Shown one piece after another: positions 26,943 to 35,877 of a stretch of 64,000 nucleotides of DNA; the first letter of the stretch is position 1; every line of letters begins with the position of its first letter. The DNA comes from an uncultured Eubacteriales bacterium. GTDB lineage: Bacteria; Bacillota; Clostridia; Christensenellales; CAG-138. Location of the stretch: NCBI GenBank assembly GCA_902765005.1, contig CACWYB010000002.1:1-64000 (forward strand). The letters are read 5' to 3'. The position numbers and the translations under genes are program-made. The notes under the pieces are model-generated. The model was not told the DNA's origin and did not search any database. It saw only the letters and a program-made list of their open reading frames with translations.

Positions 26943-27503
26943 ATGAATAAGTTTACGGCAGGCGTGAAGGAATTCTTCCGCAAGCTCCTGGTCTCCCTGA
27001 AGCGGCGGCCCCAAATCATCCCCATGCTGGCGTTCGTGCTGGCGTTCCTGATCTATTCCCTGAACCTCATGAACATCTCCGACACCACCGCCAAGATCCA
27101 GGGCAAGGGCATGGGCCTGTGCGGCTTTGCCACCATGCTCTTTTCCCTGCTGTCCCTGCTGTGCTTTTTGAACGCCTTCCCCCATCGCAAAAAGGTGAAC
27201 GTGCCCATGCTGGCGCTCATGTTCGCCATGGTGGGGCTGATCCTGTTCTGCGATACCTTCTATCTGAACGCCATCGCCAGCGCCCTGACCCGGGCGGACA
27301 ACCCCATCCAGATCACCAAGAACACCCTGTACATCGCCAAGGCCAACAACATGCTCAACGATCATATCATCGTGCTCATCGTGGGCGTGGTCCTCACAGC
27401 CCTGCTGCCGGTGTACGGCAAGCTCCTGAAGAAGATCAACACCTCCGTTCAGGTGGAGGACAACGGCAAGCTGGGCGCCATCGACATCTCCGGAGAGGAG
27501 TAA
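26943..27503 (+). CDS. Accessory membrane protein C of the importer operon
   Basis: Unrecognised family. The 186 residues include four hydrophobic segments at about 25-45, 57-80, 86-108 and 140-160, after a basic amphipathic N-terminus. It begins 3 bases after the ATPase stop codon, with GAGGGGAGG upstream, and ends 7 bases before the next membrane protein. No catalytic or metal-binding motif is seen. Position suggests it belongs to the transporter. Confidence 0.62.
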   Translation: MNKFTAGVKEFFRKLLVSLKRRPQIIPMLAFVLAFLIYSLNLMNISDTTAKIQGKGMGLCGFATMLFSLLSLLCFLNAFPHRKKVNVPMLALMFAMVGLILFCDTFYLNAIASALTRADNPIQITKNTLYIAKANNMLNDHIIVLIVGVVLTALLPVYGKLLKKINTSVQVEDNGKLGAIDISGEE

Positions 27504-27510
27504 AGCGTCC

Positions 27511-28179
27511 ATGCCCGCCGGATGGAAGAAAAAGGGACAGGAGCCGGCCCGGGAGCCGGAGCGGGACGCCGCGGAATACTACCGCCTGAAGAAGCAGGCG
27601 GTGGAGGATTTGGTGACGGCCGACGAGAGCAATTCGCCGGCGGTCTCCCAGGAGGAGCTGGATAAATATCGCTCCCACCGGCACAAAAAGCTCCCCATGT
27701 GGCTGAAGGTGGCTCTCATCAAGGCCTGGTTCTACGGCTCGGTCTGCTTCTTCTTCATCTGGGGCCTGGGTGGATACCTGGCCGACCAGCTGGATCTGTT
27801 CTTCGTTACCGCCATTGCCCTGGGCATGGTGACGGACCTGCTGATCAACACGCTCTTTCGATATTATGCCGAGACCGACGGCGCCAACGACCGGTGGATG
27901 ATGATCCCCCGGCGGGGCGTTGCCGGTTTCTTTTTGAACATTTTGTACGCCTTCTTGGCCTTGGCCCTGGTGGTCCTGGTCTACAACGTCATCAACCTCC
28001 TGATCCTGTCCGTCACCCATGAGACCGACACCATCCCTCTGGGGGTGGGCCCCATCCTCTTCGGCCTCTTCTACATGGGCATCGACACAGGGCTCATCGC
28101 CCTCAAGCACCTGCTGGGCAGGATCGTAGCGGACGCCAAGAAACAGGCTGCCGCGCCCCGGAAAGGAAAACAGAAATGA
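27511..28179 (+). CDS. Accessory membrane protein D of the importer operon
   Basis: Unrecognised family. The 222-residue protein has a charged cytoplasmic N-terminus of about 62 residues, hydrophobic segments at about 66-88, 92-112, 138-162 and 172-196, and a Lys-rich tail. The ATG at 27511 follows GGAGAGG. Its stop overlaps the GH28 gene start by 4 bases, coupling membrane uptake to intracellular hydrolysis at the level of translation. Confidence 0.62.
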   Translation: MPAGWKKKGQEPAREPERDAAEYYRLKKQAVEDLVTADESNSPAVSQEELDKYRSHRHKKLPMWLKVALIKAWFYGSVCFFFIWGLGGYLADQLDLFFVTAIALGMVTDLLINTLFRYYAETDGANDRWMMIPRRGVAGFFLNILYAFLALALVVLVYNVINLLILSVTHETDTIPLGVGPILFGLFYMGIDTGLIALKHLLGRIVADAKKQAAAPRKGKQK

Positions 28180-29738
28180 TCCGACTGCTGTACAGCAGCG
28201 CCGTTTCGGCCTGCTTTGAAAGAGACAATCTTTCGCCCTACTACGCCCCCTCTCCCTTCACGGTTTATCTGGACGGAGCGGAGGTGGCGCAGGTGAACAC
28301 CAACGTCTTCTCCCTCTTCGACCTTCAACCGAACCGAACCTACACCCTGACCCTCTCCGATGAGCCGGAGCCCTTCTCCTTCCAGACCCCGGGGGAGACC
28401 TTCGCCCTGAACGTGAAGGATTTCGGCGCCGTGGGCGACGGCGTCACGGACGACACCCGTGCCATCCAAACCGCCATCCATATGCTGCCCGAGGGCGGGC
28501 GGCTCATCTTCCCCGCGGGGACCTATCTTTCCCTGCCCCTGACGCTCAAGAGCCACATGCTCCTGGAGCTGAAGGCGGGGGCCACGCTGCTGGGGTCCCC
28601 CCGGCGGGAGCTCTACCCCATCCTTCCCGGAGAGGCGACGGACCCTGTCACCGGTGAAAGCCGGATCTTCGGCACCTTCGAGGGCCTCGTTCAGCCCATG
28701 TATCAGGCCCTGCTTTCCGCCCAGAACGCCCGGGATATTCAGGTGGTGGGCCGGGGGACCGTGGACGGCAACGCCCAGAACAGCGACTTTTGGACCGCCT
28801 ATCGGTCCTTCCCCGTGTCCCGGCCCAGGCTGGTGTCCCTGCTCCATTGCCAGGGGATCACCTTCCACGGCATCACCGCCCGAAACGCCCCCTCCTGGAA
28901 TTTTCACCCTTTCCATTGCCAAGACGTGGGCTTCTACGACCTGGCCGTGGAGGCGCCCAAGGTGAGCCCCAACACCGACGCCATCGACCCGGAGGGCTGC
29001 GACGGCGTGGGGATCATCGGCTGCCGGCTCAGCGTGGGGGACGACTGCATCGCCATCAAGTCCGGCAAGCGGGAGATGGCCAAGCAGCATGACTGGCCGG
29101 CCCAGAACCATATCATCCGCAACTGTTTAATGGAATTCGGCCACGGGGCCGTGACCTTGGGCAGCGAGACCGCCATGGGGGTCCGGGAGATCACCGTGTC
29201 CCAGTGCTATTTCCGCCAGACGGACAGGGGCCTGCGCATCAAGACCCGCCGGGGCCGGGGCCAGAAATGCGATATCACCGATATCTCCTTTGAAAACATC
29301 CGCATGGACGGGGTGCTGACCCCCGTGGTCATGAACATGTGGTACAACTGCTGCGACCCGGATCGGGAGAGCGAATATGTCTGGTCCCGCAAGAAGCTTC
29401 CCGTGGACGAGCGCACGCCCCATCTGGGTGCCTTCCGCTTCGCGGACATGGACTGCACCGGGGCCCAGGTAGCCGCCTGCTACATCGACGGCCTGCCTGA
29501 GCGGCCCATCGACGCCGTCACCTTCGAGAACGTGCGCGTCAGCTTCGATCCTAACGCCAAGCCGGACATCCCCGCCATGCAGAACTTTGCCCAGGCCCGG
29601 TGCCGGCTGGGGCTGTATTTTGAAAACGTGAGCCGGGTACGGCTCAAAAACGTGCGCCTGCAGGGCGTGGCGGGGGAGGCCGTCATCGCCGAGGCCTGCG
29701 GCAGCGTGGAAAAAGAGGGACTTTTGCAGGAGGAATAG
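28176..29738 (+). CDS. Glycoside hydrolase family 28 (polygalacturonase), intracellular
   Basis: Hydrolyses alpha-1,4 linkages between galacturonate units. The 520-residue right-handed beta-helix enzyme has all GH28 signatures: NTDAIDPEGC, GDDCIAIKSG (two catalytic Asp), FGHGAVTLGSE (His) and RIKTRRGRG (substrate Arg and Lys). A fibronectin-like N-terminal region of about 75 residues precedes VKDFGAVGDGVTDDT. There is no signal peptide, so it should act on imported oligogalacturonides, probably as an exo-enzyme. The ATG overlaps the stop of membrane protein D, and the GH105 gene follows without a gap. Confidence 0.95.
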   Translation: MIRLLYSSAVSACFERDNLSPYYAPSPFTVYLDGAEVAQVNTNVFSLFDLQPNRTYTLTLSDEPEPFSFQTPGETFALNVKDFGAVGDGVTDDTRAIQTAIHMLPEGGRLIFPAGTYLSLPLTLKSHMLLELKAGATLLGSPRRELYPILPGEATDPVTGESRIFGTFEGLVQPMYQALLSAQNARDIQVVGRGTVDGNAQNSDFWTAYRSFPVSRPRLVSLLHCQGITFHGITARNAPSWNFHPFHCQDVGFYDLAVEAPKVSPNTDAIDPEGCDGVGIIGCRLSVGDDCIAIKSGKREMAKQHDWPAQNHIIRNCLMEFGHGAVTLGSETAMGVREITVSQCYFRQTDRGLRIKTRRGRGQKCDITDISFENIRMDGVLTPVVMNMWYNCCDPDRESEYVWSRKKLPVDERTPHLGAFRFADMDCTGAQVAACYIDGLPERPIDAVTFENVRVSFDPNAKPDIPAMQNFAQARCRLGLYFENVSRVRLKNVRLQGVAGEAVIAEACGSVEKEGLLQEE

Positions 29739-30869
29739 ATGTACGAGCTGATCGATGAATATGTCCGCCGGCTGGTGAAGGAATCCTCCCCGGAGCGGAC
29801 CGCCTGGAACATGGAGCGGGTCCGGGCCGGGAAGCCCGCCCACTGGAACTATATCGACGGGTGCATGCTGGGGGCCCTGCTGTCCCTGAGCCAAATCACC
29901 GGCGACCCCCTGTTCGCAAACTTCGTGGAGCGGTTCGTGGACGCCTTCGTTCAGGAGGACGGCGCCATCCGCACCTACGACCCCGCGAAATTCAACCTGG
30001 ACGACATCAACGAGGGCCGGGTCCTGTTCCCCATTTGGCACCGGACGGGGCAGGAAAAATATGCCCGGGCCGCTCGGCAGCTGGCCCGGCAGCTGGAGGA
30101 CCAGCCCCGCACCGCCGAGGGGAACTATTGGCATAAGCTCATCTACCCCAACCAGGTCTGGCTGGACGGCATCTACATGGCGCAGCCCTTCCGGGCCCTC
30201 TATGAGCGGGAGCTGGGCCAGAGGAACTATGAGGACATCGTCCGCCAGATCGAAACCGTGCGGGCGCGGATGTTCGATCCCCAAAAGGGCCTCTACTACC
30301 ACGGCTACGACGCCAGCCGGTCCGTCTTCTGGGCGGACCCGGTGAGCGGCTGCTCGAAAAACGTGTGGCTGCGGGCGGTGGGCTGGTTCGCCACGGCGCT
30401 GGCGGATCTGCTGGAGATCGTGGACGAGCCGGAGGCGCTGGCTCGTCTCACGCCCATCTTCACGGAGCTCATGGCGAACATCGCCCGGTACGCGGACCGG
30501 GACACGGGCATGTATTATCAGGTGGTGGACCAGGGCGGCCGAGAGGGGAACTATCTGGAAACCAGCGGCAGCTCCATGATCGCCTACGCCATGCTCAAGG
30601 GCGCTCGGCTGGGGGTGCTGCCCAAGGACTATGCCCGGCTGGGCAAACAGACCTTTGATGGGATCATCCGCCGGTATCTGAAGGCGGAGGGGGAGCAGGT
30701 GGAGCTGGGCGGCATCTGCCTGGTGGCAGGCCTGGGCCCGGCGGACAACCCCCGGCGGGACGGCTCCTATGCCTACTATATCTCCGAGCCCGTAGTAAAA
30801 AACGACGCCAAGGGCGTGGCGCCGTTCATCATGTGCTATACGGAGGTCATTCGCGCTCTTCCAGCATGA
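29739..30869 (+). CDS. Glycoside hydrolase family 105, unsaturated galacturonyl hydrolase
   Basis: GH105 enzymes release the terminal unsaturated galacturonate from lyase-generated oligomers, yielding a product that becomes 5-keto-4-deoxyuronate. The 376-residue (alpha/alpha)6-barrel protein carries the catalytic Asp in NQVWLDGIYMAQPF, as in B. subtilis YteR, plus HWNYIDGCMLGAL and WLRAVGWF around the active site. It is cytosolic, with no signal peptide. It starts directly after the GH28 stop with GCAGGAGG upstream. The last 23 bases overlap the end of the convergent araC gene. Confidence 0.93.
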   Translation: MYELIDEYVRRLVKESSPERTAWNMERVRAGKPAHWNYIDGCMLGALLSLSQITGDPLFANFVERFVDAFVQEDGAIRTYDPAKFNLDDINEGRVLFPIWHRTGQEKYARAARQLARQLEDQPRTAEGNYWHKLIYPNQVWLDGIYMAQPFRALYERELGQRNYEDIVRQIETVRARMFDPQKGLYYHGYDASRSVFWADPVSGCSKNVWLRAVGWFATALADLLEIVDEPEALARLTPIFTELMANIARYADRDTGMYYQVVDQGGREGNYLETSGSSMIAYAMLKGARLGVLPKDYARLGKQTFDGIIRRYLKAEGEQVELGGICLVAGLGPADNPRRDGSYAYYISEPVVKNDAKGVAPFIMCYTEVIRALPA

Positions 30870-31644
30870 TCTTCATGCTGTTGGAATCCGTCGGCAGGGA
30901 CCTTTCCCTGTGCTGGGCGGTGTAGTAGTAGCTGGGGGAGATGCCGTATTTCTTCTTGAACATGCGGGAGAAGTACAGGGGCTCCCGGAAGCCGCACTGG
31001 TGGGCCACCTCGGTCACGTTTCCGTCGTTGTATTCCGAGCGGAGCATGTTGGCTGCGGTCTGCAGCCGCCGGTCCGTGAGATACTTGTGGGGGGTCATGC
31101 CCAGCTCCTTCTGGAAGAGCTTGCGCAGGTAGTCGTAGTTGTAGGGCAGGGAGTGCAGATAGTCGTCCAGGGCATAGCCGCTGTCCGCGTAGTGGCGGAT
31201 GATGTGGCCTTCGATCTCCTGCACGATCCGGCTCAGGGAGGACCCCTTCTGGTAGGACAGCAGGTGGGCCACGATCAGATAGCCGTAGGCGGTGAGCAGG
31301 GCTTCCCGGTTGTCCGAATGCTCGTAGAACTGGAAGTAGGCCCCGGAAAAGGCGGCCAGGAGCGACCGGTTGCCGTCGTCCTGGATCAGCATGGGCCGGT
31401 GGAAGTTCAGCGTGGCGTTGGTCAGGTTGATGTGGATGTTGGTGAAGCCGCTGGCGCTGATGTTGGAATGGGGCGTCATGGGTGGGATGATGACCACCGT
31501 GCCGGCACGATAGGGCAGGGTGGAGTCCTCAAAGCGGAATTCGCCGCTTTGGCTGGTGCAGTACACAAGCTCCCAGGTGTCGTGCTGGTGCAGGGGTACC
31601 CGATATGTGACGGAATGCTTGCCCACGTAGACGATTTCGTTCAT
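30847..31644 (-). CDS. AraC-family transcriptional regulator
   Basis: The 265-residue protein has an N-terminal cupin-like sensing domain (HQHDTWELVYCTSQSGEFRF, IIPPMTPHSNI) and a C-terminal pair of helix-turn-helix motifs (LHSLPYNYDYLRKLFQKELG and TEVAHQCGFREPLYFSRMFK, then YGISPSYYY). It probably binds a uronate or oligogalacturonide and activates the flanking operons. AAAGGAG precedes the ATG. It is divergent from the GH4 gene across a 97-bp region that holds candidate sites, and it is convergent with GH105. Confidence 0.93.
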   Translation of the reverse strand: MNEIVYVGKHSVTYRVPLHQHDTWELVYCTSQSGEFRFEDSTLPYRAGTVVIIPPMTPHSNISASGFTNIHINLTNATLNFHRPMLIQDDGNRSLLAAFSGAYFQFYEHSDNREALLTAYGYLIVAHLLSYQKGSSLSRIVQEIEGHIIRHYADSGYALDDYLHSLPYNYDYLRKLFQKELGMTPHKYLTDRRLQTAANMLRSEYNDGNVTEVAHQCGFREPLYFSRMFKKKYGISPSYYYTAQHRERSLPTDSNSMKIMLEERE

Positions 31645-31698
31645 GGCTGCGCTCCTTTGCCATATATAGGAATACTACCACAAAAAGCCTGTTTTGTC

Positions 31699-31725
31699 TA
31701 TAAATAACATACGCTTTTGTGTATG
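31699..31725 (+). promoter_or_regulatory. Promoter region with inverted repeat before the GH4 gene
   Basis: A TATAAA -10-like box (31699-31704) is followed by the inverted repeat CATAC-8-GTATG (31708-31725). Just upstream GTTTTGTCTAT recalls GTTTCGTCTAT at 33153. There is no good -35 box, consistent with an activator-dependent promoter. Confidence 0.35.
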
Positions 31726-31741
31726 CTCGGGAGGTGGGGAA

Positions 31742-33148
31742 ATGAAGCGGATCAAACTGGCCTATATCGGCGGCGGCTCCAAGGCCTGGGCCCGGGTGTT
31801 TATGAACGATCTGGCCCTGTGCCCGGAGCTGGGCGGGGAGATCTCCCTCTATGACATCGACCGGGCGGCGGCGGAGCGGAACCGGCGGATCGGCGAAAGG
31901 ATCAACGCCCACCCGGACGCCGTTGCCGCCTGGCGCTACACCGTGGCCCACACCCTGGAGGAAGCCCTGATCGGGGCGGATTTTGTGGCCATCTCCATCT
32001 TGCCCGGCACCCTGGACGACATGGCGGCGGACGTGCACCTGCCGGAGCGGTACGGCGTCTATCAGTCTGTGGGGGACACGGTGGGCCCCGGGGGCGTGCT
32101 GCGGGCCATGCGGACGGTGCCTCTCTTCGAAGGGTTCGCCCAGGCCATCCGGGATTGCTGTCCCAAGGCCTGGGTCATCAACCTGACCAACCCCATGACC
32201 ATCCTTTGCAAGACCCTTTTCGATGTGTTTCCCGGCATCAAGGCCTTCGGCTGCTGCCACGAGGTCTTCCATGCGGAGGATTTCCTCTGCTGCGTTGTCA
32301 AGGAACAGCTGGGGGTGCCCCGGCCGGACCGCCACGAGCTGACCGCAGAGGCCAGCGGCATCAACCATTTCACCTGGATCATCCAGGCTTCCTGGCAGGG
32401 GCAGGACGTGCTGGCGCTCCTCCCCGGGTTTATGGAAAAGTTTTATGAAACCGGCTACTGTGAGCAGGGGGACGATCCCCAGGCCTTCCGGGGAGAGAAC
32501 CCCTTCCTCTACGGGAACAAGGTGAAGATGGACCTGTTTCGCCGCTTCGGCGCCCTGGGGGCGGCGGGGGACAGGCATCTGGTGGAGTTTATGAACGGCA
32601 GCTGGTATCTCAACGATGCCGCCGCGCCGGAAGAATGGCTCTACCACCTGACCAGCGTGGACTACCGCCGGGCGGACCAGCGGCGCAAGATGCAGGAGGC
32701 GGAGGCCCTGGCTGACGGAACCATGCCGGTGACCATACGAAAGAGCGACGAGGAGCTCATCGCCTTCATGAAGGCCCTGGTAGGCCTTGGGCCCGTGGTG
32801 TCCAACGCCAACACGCTGAACGTGGGCCAGATGGGGGAGCTGCCCTTGGGCGCGGTGGTGGAAACCAACTGCCGCTTCGAAGAGAACAGCCTCACGCCCC
32901 TGCCGGCCCGGCCCCTGCCCGCCGGTGCGGCGGCCCTGGTGGCCCAGAACAGCCGAAACATAGGCGATCTGTATGGGGCCATCCGCGCCAGGGACCTGGG
33001 CGCCATATTCGAAGTGTTTATGAACCAGCCCCTGTGCAGCCGGCTCACATTGGCACAAGGCCGGGCGCTGTTTCATGAGATGACCGCCGCCACGGAGGGG
33101 TGCCTCATTCCCTTCTTCGGCCCGCTGCCATGGACGAAACGGGCGTAA
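31742..33148 (+). CDS. Glycoside hydrolase family 4, probable alpha-galacturonidase (LplD-like)
   Basis: GH4 enzymes use NAD+ and a divalent metal in an oxidation-elimination mechanism. The 468-residue protein has the dinucleotide-binding start KLAYIGGGSKAW, the metal- and sugar-binding CCHEVF (Cys-His) and GINHFTW, and VINLTNPMTI. The overall similarity is to B. subtilis LplD, an alpha-galacturonidase. This fits the pathway, as it would free galacturonate from short oligomers. I chose the ATG at 31742 with GGGAGGTGGGGAA upstream. A 10-bp hairpin spans the stop codon. Confidence 0.88.
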   Translation: MKRIKLAYIGGGSKAWARVFMNDLALCPELGGEISLYDIDRAAAERNRRIGERINAHPDAVAAWRYTVAHTLEEALIGADFVAISILPGTLDDMAADVHLPERYGVYQSVGDTVGPGGVLRAMRTVPLFEGFAQAIRDCCPKAWVINLTNPMTILCKTLFDVFPGIKAFGCCHEVFHAEDFLCCVVKEQLGVPRPDRHELTAEASGINHFTWIIQASWQGQDVLALLPGFMEKFYETGYCEQGDDPQAFRGENPFLYGNKVKMDLFRRFGALGAAGDRHLVEFMNGSWYLNDAAAPEEWLYHLTSVDYRRADQRRKMQEAEALADGTMPVTIRKSDEELIAFMKALVGLGPVVSNANTLNVGQMGELPLGAVVETNCRFEENSLTPLPARPLPAGAAALVAQNSRNIGDLYGAIRARDLGAIFEVFMNQPLCSRLTLAQGRALFHEMTAATEGCLIPFFGPLPWTKRA

Positions 33149-33185
33149 TCCGTTTCGTCTATCAAGAGGACTGTTTTAGCGATTC
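33148..33185 (+). promoter_or_regulatory. Candidate regulator site upstream of the second pectin operon
   Basis: ATCCGTTTCGTCTAT followed by GTTTTAGCGATTCC matches the site at 19683-19719. Its first part also forms a perfect 10-bp hairpin with GACGAAACGG (33133-33142). Confidence 0.4.
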
Positions 33186-33211
33186 CGTTTTCTGCCGGAT
33201 TTTTCTATACT
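33183..33211 (+). promoter_or_regulatory. Promoter of the ATPase-kduI-eda-kdgK operon
   Basis: TATACT (33206-33211) is preceded at 17 bp by TTCCGT, a poor -35 box. This is the pattern expected for an activator-dependent promoter. Confidence 0.45.
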
Positions 33212-33271
33212 AAAATAGGTGGTCCGGTATTCCAAATAATCTGAAAAGTACAGGAAAAAGGGGAGACTATC

Positions 33272-34348
33272 ATGGCACACTTAACGCTTAAGAACATCAA
33301 CAAAATTTATCCCAACGGCTTCCATGCGGTCCATGATTTCAATCTGGAGATCAACCGCGGAGAGTTCATCGTGTTCGTTGGCCCCTCCGGCTGCGGCAAA
33401 TCCACCACGCTGCGCATGATTGCGGGCCTGGAGAACATCTCCAAGGGCGATTTCATCATCGACGGCAAGCGGGCCAACGAAATGGGCCCCCGGGAGCGGG
33501 GCGTGGCCATGGTGTTCCAGAGCTATGCGCTCTATCCCCAGATGTCCGTGTACGACAATCTGGCCTTCGGCCTGACCCTCCAGGGCGTGGACGAGGACGT
33601 GATCGACGAGAAGGTGAAGCGGGCGGCCAAGATCCTGGGCCTCACGGACTACCTGGATCGCATGCCCCGGGCCCTTTCCGGCGGCCAGCGCCAGCGAGTG
33701 GCCGTGGGCCGGGCCATCATCCGCAAGGTGGAGATCTTCCTCATGGACGAGCCGCTCTCCAACCTGGACGCCAAGCAGCGGGTGACCATGCGCTCCGAGA
33801 TCACCCAGATCCACCGGGAGACCGGCGCCACCACCATCTACGTGACCCACGACCAGACCGAGGCCATGACCATGGCGGACAGGATCGTGGTCATGAAGGA
33901 CGGCTATGTCCAGCAGATCGGCACCCCCCGGGAGCTGTACTTCGACCCGGTGAACGTGTTTGTGGCGGGCTTCATCGGCGAGCCGCCCATGAACTTCCTT
34001 CGGGGCACGGTGAAGGACGGCGCCCTCACCTTCGGCCAGGTCTGCTTCGACCTGACGAAGAAGCTGGGGCAGGACACGGCCAAGTATGAGGGCAAGGAGG
34101 TCGTCTTCGGCTTCAGGCCCGAGGGCATCGTTCTGGGCGAGCAGGCGGAAGCCTACCGGGTGCCCGGCACCGTGGAGCTCACCGAGATGCTGGGGGACAA
34201 CACCAACGTCTATGTGGACATCGCGGACAGGAAGGCCATTTTGAAGGTGGACCCCCACGACACCCCCGAAATCGACAGCGACATCGTCTTCTCCATCCCC
34301 TATGAGAATGTGTATCTCTTCGACGGGGAAACGGAGAAGCGCATTTAA
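33272..34348 (+). CDS. Sugar ABC transporter ATP-binding protein (MsmX/UgpC-like), second copy
   Basis: A 358-residue paralogue of the ATPase at 25860. It has Walker A GPSGCGKST, Q-loop FQSYALYPQM, signature LSGGQRQRVAVG, Walker B IFLMDEPLSNLDA and switch THDQTEAM, then a C-terminal TOBE region. In Firmicutes a single MsmX often serves several importers, so having two in one locus is unusual. This copy heads the catabolic operon with kduI, eda and kdgK and may serve other sugar importers too. AAAAAGGGGAG precedes the ATG. Confidence 0.94.
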   Translation: MAHLTLKNINKIYPNGFHAVHDFNLEINRGEFIVFVGPSGCGKSTTLRMIAGLENISKGDFIIDGKRANEMGPRERGVAMVFQSYALYPQMSVYDNLAFGLTLQGVDEDVIDEKVKRAAKILGLTDYLDRMPRALSGGQRQRVAVGRAIIRKVEIFLMDEPLSNLDAKQRVTMRSEITQIHRETGATTIYVTHDQTEAMTMADRIVVMKDGYVQQIGTPRELYFDPVNVFVAGFIGEPPMNFLRGTVKDGALTFGQVCFDLTKKLGQDTAKYEGKEVVFGFRPEGIVLGEQAEAYRVPGTVELTEMLGDNTNVYVDIADRKAILKVDPHDTPEIDSDIVFSIPYENVYLFDGETEKRI

Positions 34349-34371
34349 AAAAACGAACGAAAGGTAAAGCT

Positions 34372-35214
34372 ATGGATATTCGTTATTCTGCCAACCCCAA
34401 GGATGTTTCCCGGTACACCACCGAGGAGCTTCGCAACGAGTTTCTCATCACCGACCTGTATGTGAAGGACACCGTCAAGGCCACCTACTCCCATGTGGAC
34501 CGCATGGTGGTCCTGGGGATCATGCCCGTGGACGAGGTCCTGCCCATCGACAAGGGCATCGACGTCTGGGCCAACTTCGGCACGGAATACTTCCTGGAGC
34601 GCCGGGAAGCGGGCGTGTTCAACCTGGGCGGCAAGGGCAAGATCACGGCCGACGGGGAAACCTTCTCTCTGGGCTTTGAGGACTGCCTCTACATCACAAA
34701 GGGCACCAAGACCGTCACCTTTGAGAGCGACGACCCCGCCGAGCCCGCCAAGTTCTACCTGGTCTCCGCCCCCGCCCACACGGCCTACAAGACCACCTTC
34801 CTCTCCTTTGCCGACGCCAACAAGCGGCCCTGCGGCAGCGCGGAGGGCGCCAACAAGCGGGTCATCAACCAGTTTATCCATCCGGACGTGCTGCCCACCT
34901 GCCAGCTGTCCATGGGCCTCACGCAGCTGGACGTGGGGAGCGTATGGAACACCATGCCCTGCCACACCCATGAGCGCCGCATGGAGGTCTACACCTACTT
35001 CAACCTCCCCGAGGACAACGTGGTCATGCACTTCATGGGCACCCCCAAGGAGACGAAGGCCATCGTCATGCAGAACTTCGATGCCGTCATCTCCCCCTCC
35101 TGGTCCATCCATTCGGGCTGCGGCACCTCCAACTACACCTTCATCTGGGCCATGGGCGGCGAGAACCAGGCCTTCGACGATATGGACAACCTGAAACCCA
35201 CCGACCTGCGCTAA
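34372..35214 (+). CDS. kduI: 5-dehydro-4-deoxy-D-glucuronate isomerase
   Basis: KduI converts 5-keto-4-deoxyuronate to 3-deoxy-D-glycero-2,5-hexodiulosonate, the step after GH105 or lyase products rearrange. The 280 residues match the family length. The zinc site is in NTMPCHTHERRMEVY (two His and Glu), with a further His in SWSIHSGCG. YEVYTYF-type and PTDLR C-terminal sequences are typical of KduI. It follows the ATPase by 23 bases and precedes eda by 12. Confidence 0.96.
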   Translation: MDIRYSANPKDVSRYTTEELRNEFLITDLYVKDTVKATYSHVDRMVVLGIMPVDEVLPIDKGIDVWANFGTEYFLERREAGVFNLGGKGKITADGETFSLGFEDCLYITKGTKTVTFESDDPAEPAKFYLVSAPAHTAYKTTFLSFADANKRPCGSAEGANKRVINQFIHPDVLPTCQLSMGLTQLDVGSVWNTMPCHTHERRMEVYTYFNLPEDNVVMHFMGTPKETKAIVMQNFDAVISPSWSIHSGCGTSNYTFIWAMGGENQAFDDMDNLKPTDLR

Positions 35215-35226
35215 AGGAGAAACGCC

Positions 35227-35862
35227 ATGGAAGCTTTGGAAAGAATGAAGCGCTGCGGCATCGTGCCCGTGGTGGTCCTGGAGAACGCGGACGACGCGGT
35301 GGACACGGCCAAGGCCATGCTCCGCGGCGGTGTGGACGTGATGGAGATCACCTTCCGCACGGCGGCCGCCCCTGAGTCCATCCGCCGGGTGGCCCAGGAA
35401 GTGCCTGATATGCTGGTGGGCGCCGGCACGGTGGTGACGTTGGATCAGTGCAAGCAGGCGGTGGAATGCGGAGCCAAGTTCATCGTCTCCCCCGGCTACG
35501 ACGAAGAGGTGGTGTCCTGGTGCTGCGAAAACGGCATCCCCGTGACCCCCGGCTGCGTCACCCCCACGGAGATCATGATGGCCCTCAAGCACGGCCTGAA
35601 GGTCCTCAAGTTTTTCCCTGCCAACGTGTATGGCGGTCTTCCCGCCCTCAAATCCCTGGCCGGCCCCTTCGGCGGGGTGAAGTTCATCCCCACCGGCGGC
35701 GTTGGCCCGGCCAACCTCAGCGACTTTGCCGCGGCCCCCATGGTCCATGCCGTGGGCGGCAGCTGGGTCTGCCCCAAGGGCGATATCTCCGCCCACAACT
35801 TCGAGAAGATCGAGACCCTGTGCCGGGAGGCCCGGCAGGGCATCGAAGCCACCCGTGCCTAA
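35227..35862 (+). CDS. eda: KDPG aldolase (2-keto-3-deoxy-6-phosphogluconate aldolase)
   Basis: Splits 2-keto-3-deoxy-6-phosphogluconate into pyruvate and glyceraldehyde-3-phosphate, the end of the galacturonate route. The 211-residue class I aldolase has EITFRTAAA (catalytic Glu region), VGAGTV, VSPGYDEEV, PGCVTPTEI, the Schiff-base Lys in LKVLKFFPA, and the phosphate site PTGGV. AAAGGAG lies before the ATG. It is followed 15 bases later by kdgK. Confidence 0.96.
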   Translation: MEALERMKRCGIVPVVVLENADDAVDTAKAMLRGGVDVMEITFRTAAAPESIRRVAQEVPDMLVGAGTVVTLDQCKQAVECGAKFIVSPGYDEEVVSWCCENGIPVTPGCVTPTEIMMALKHGLKVLKFFPANVYGGLPALKSLAGPFGGVKFIPTGGVGPANLSDFAAAPMVHAVGGSWVCPKGDISAHNFEKIETLCREARQGIEATRA

Positions 35863-35877
35863 AAGGAGGAGACAGAC

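Noticed and set aside
33133..33159. 10-bp perfect hairpin at the end of the GH4 gene taken as a terminator
   Set aside because: No T-run follows and the hairpin overlaps the shared leader element, so a regulatory dyad is more likely.
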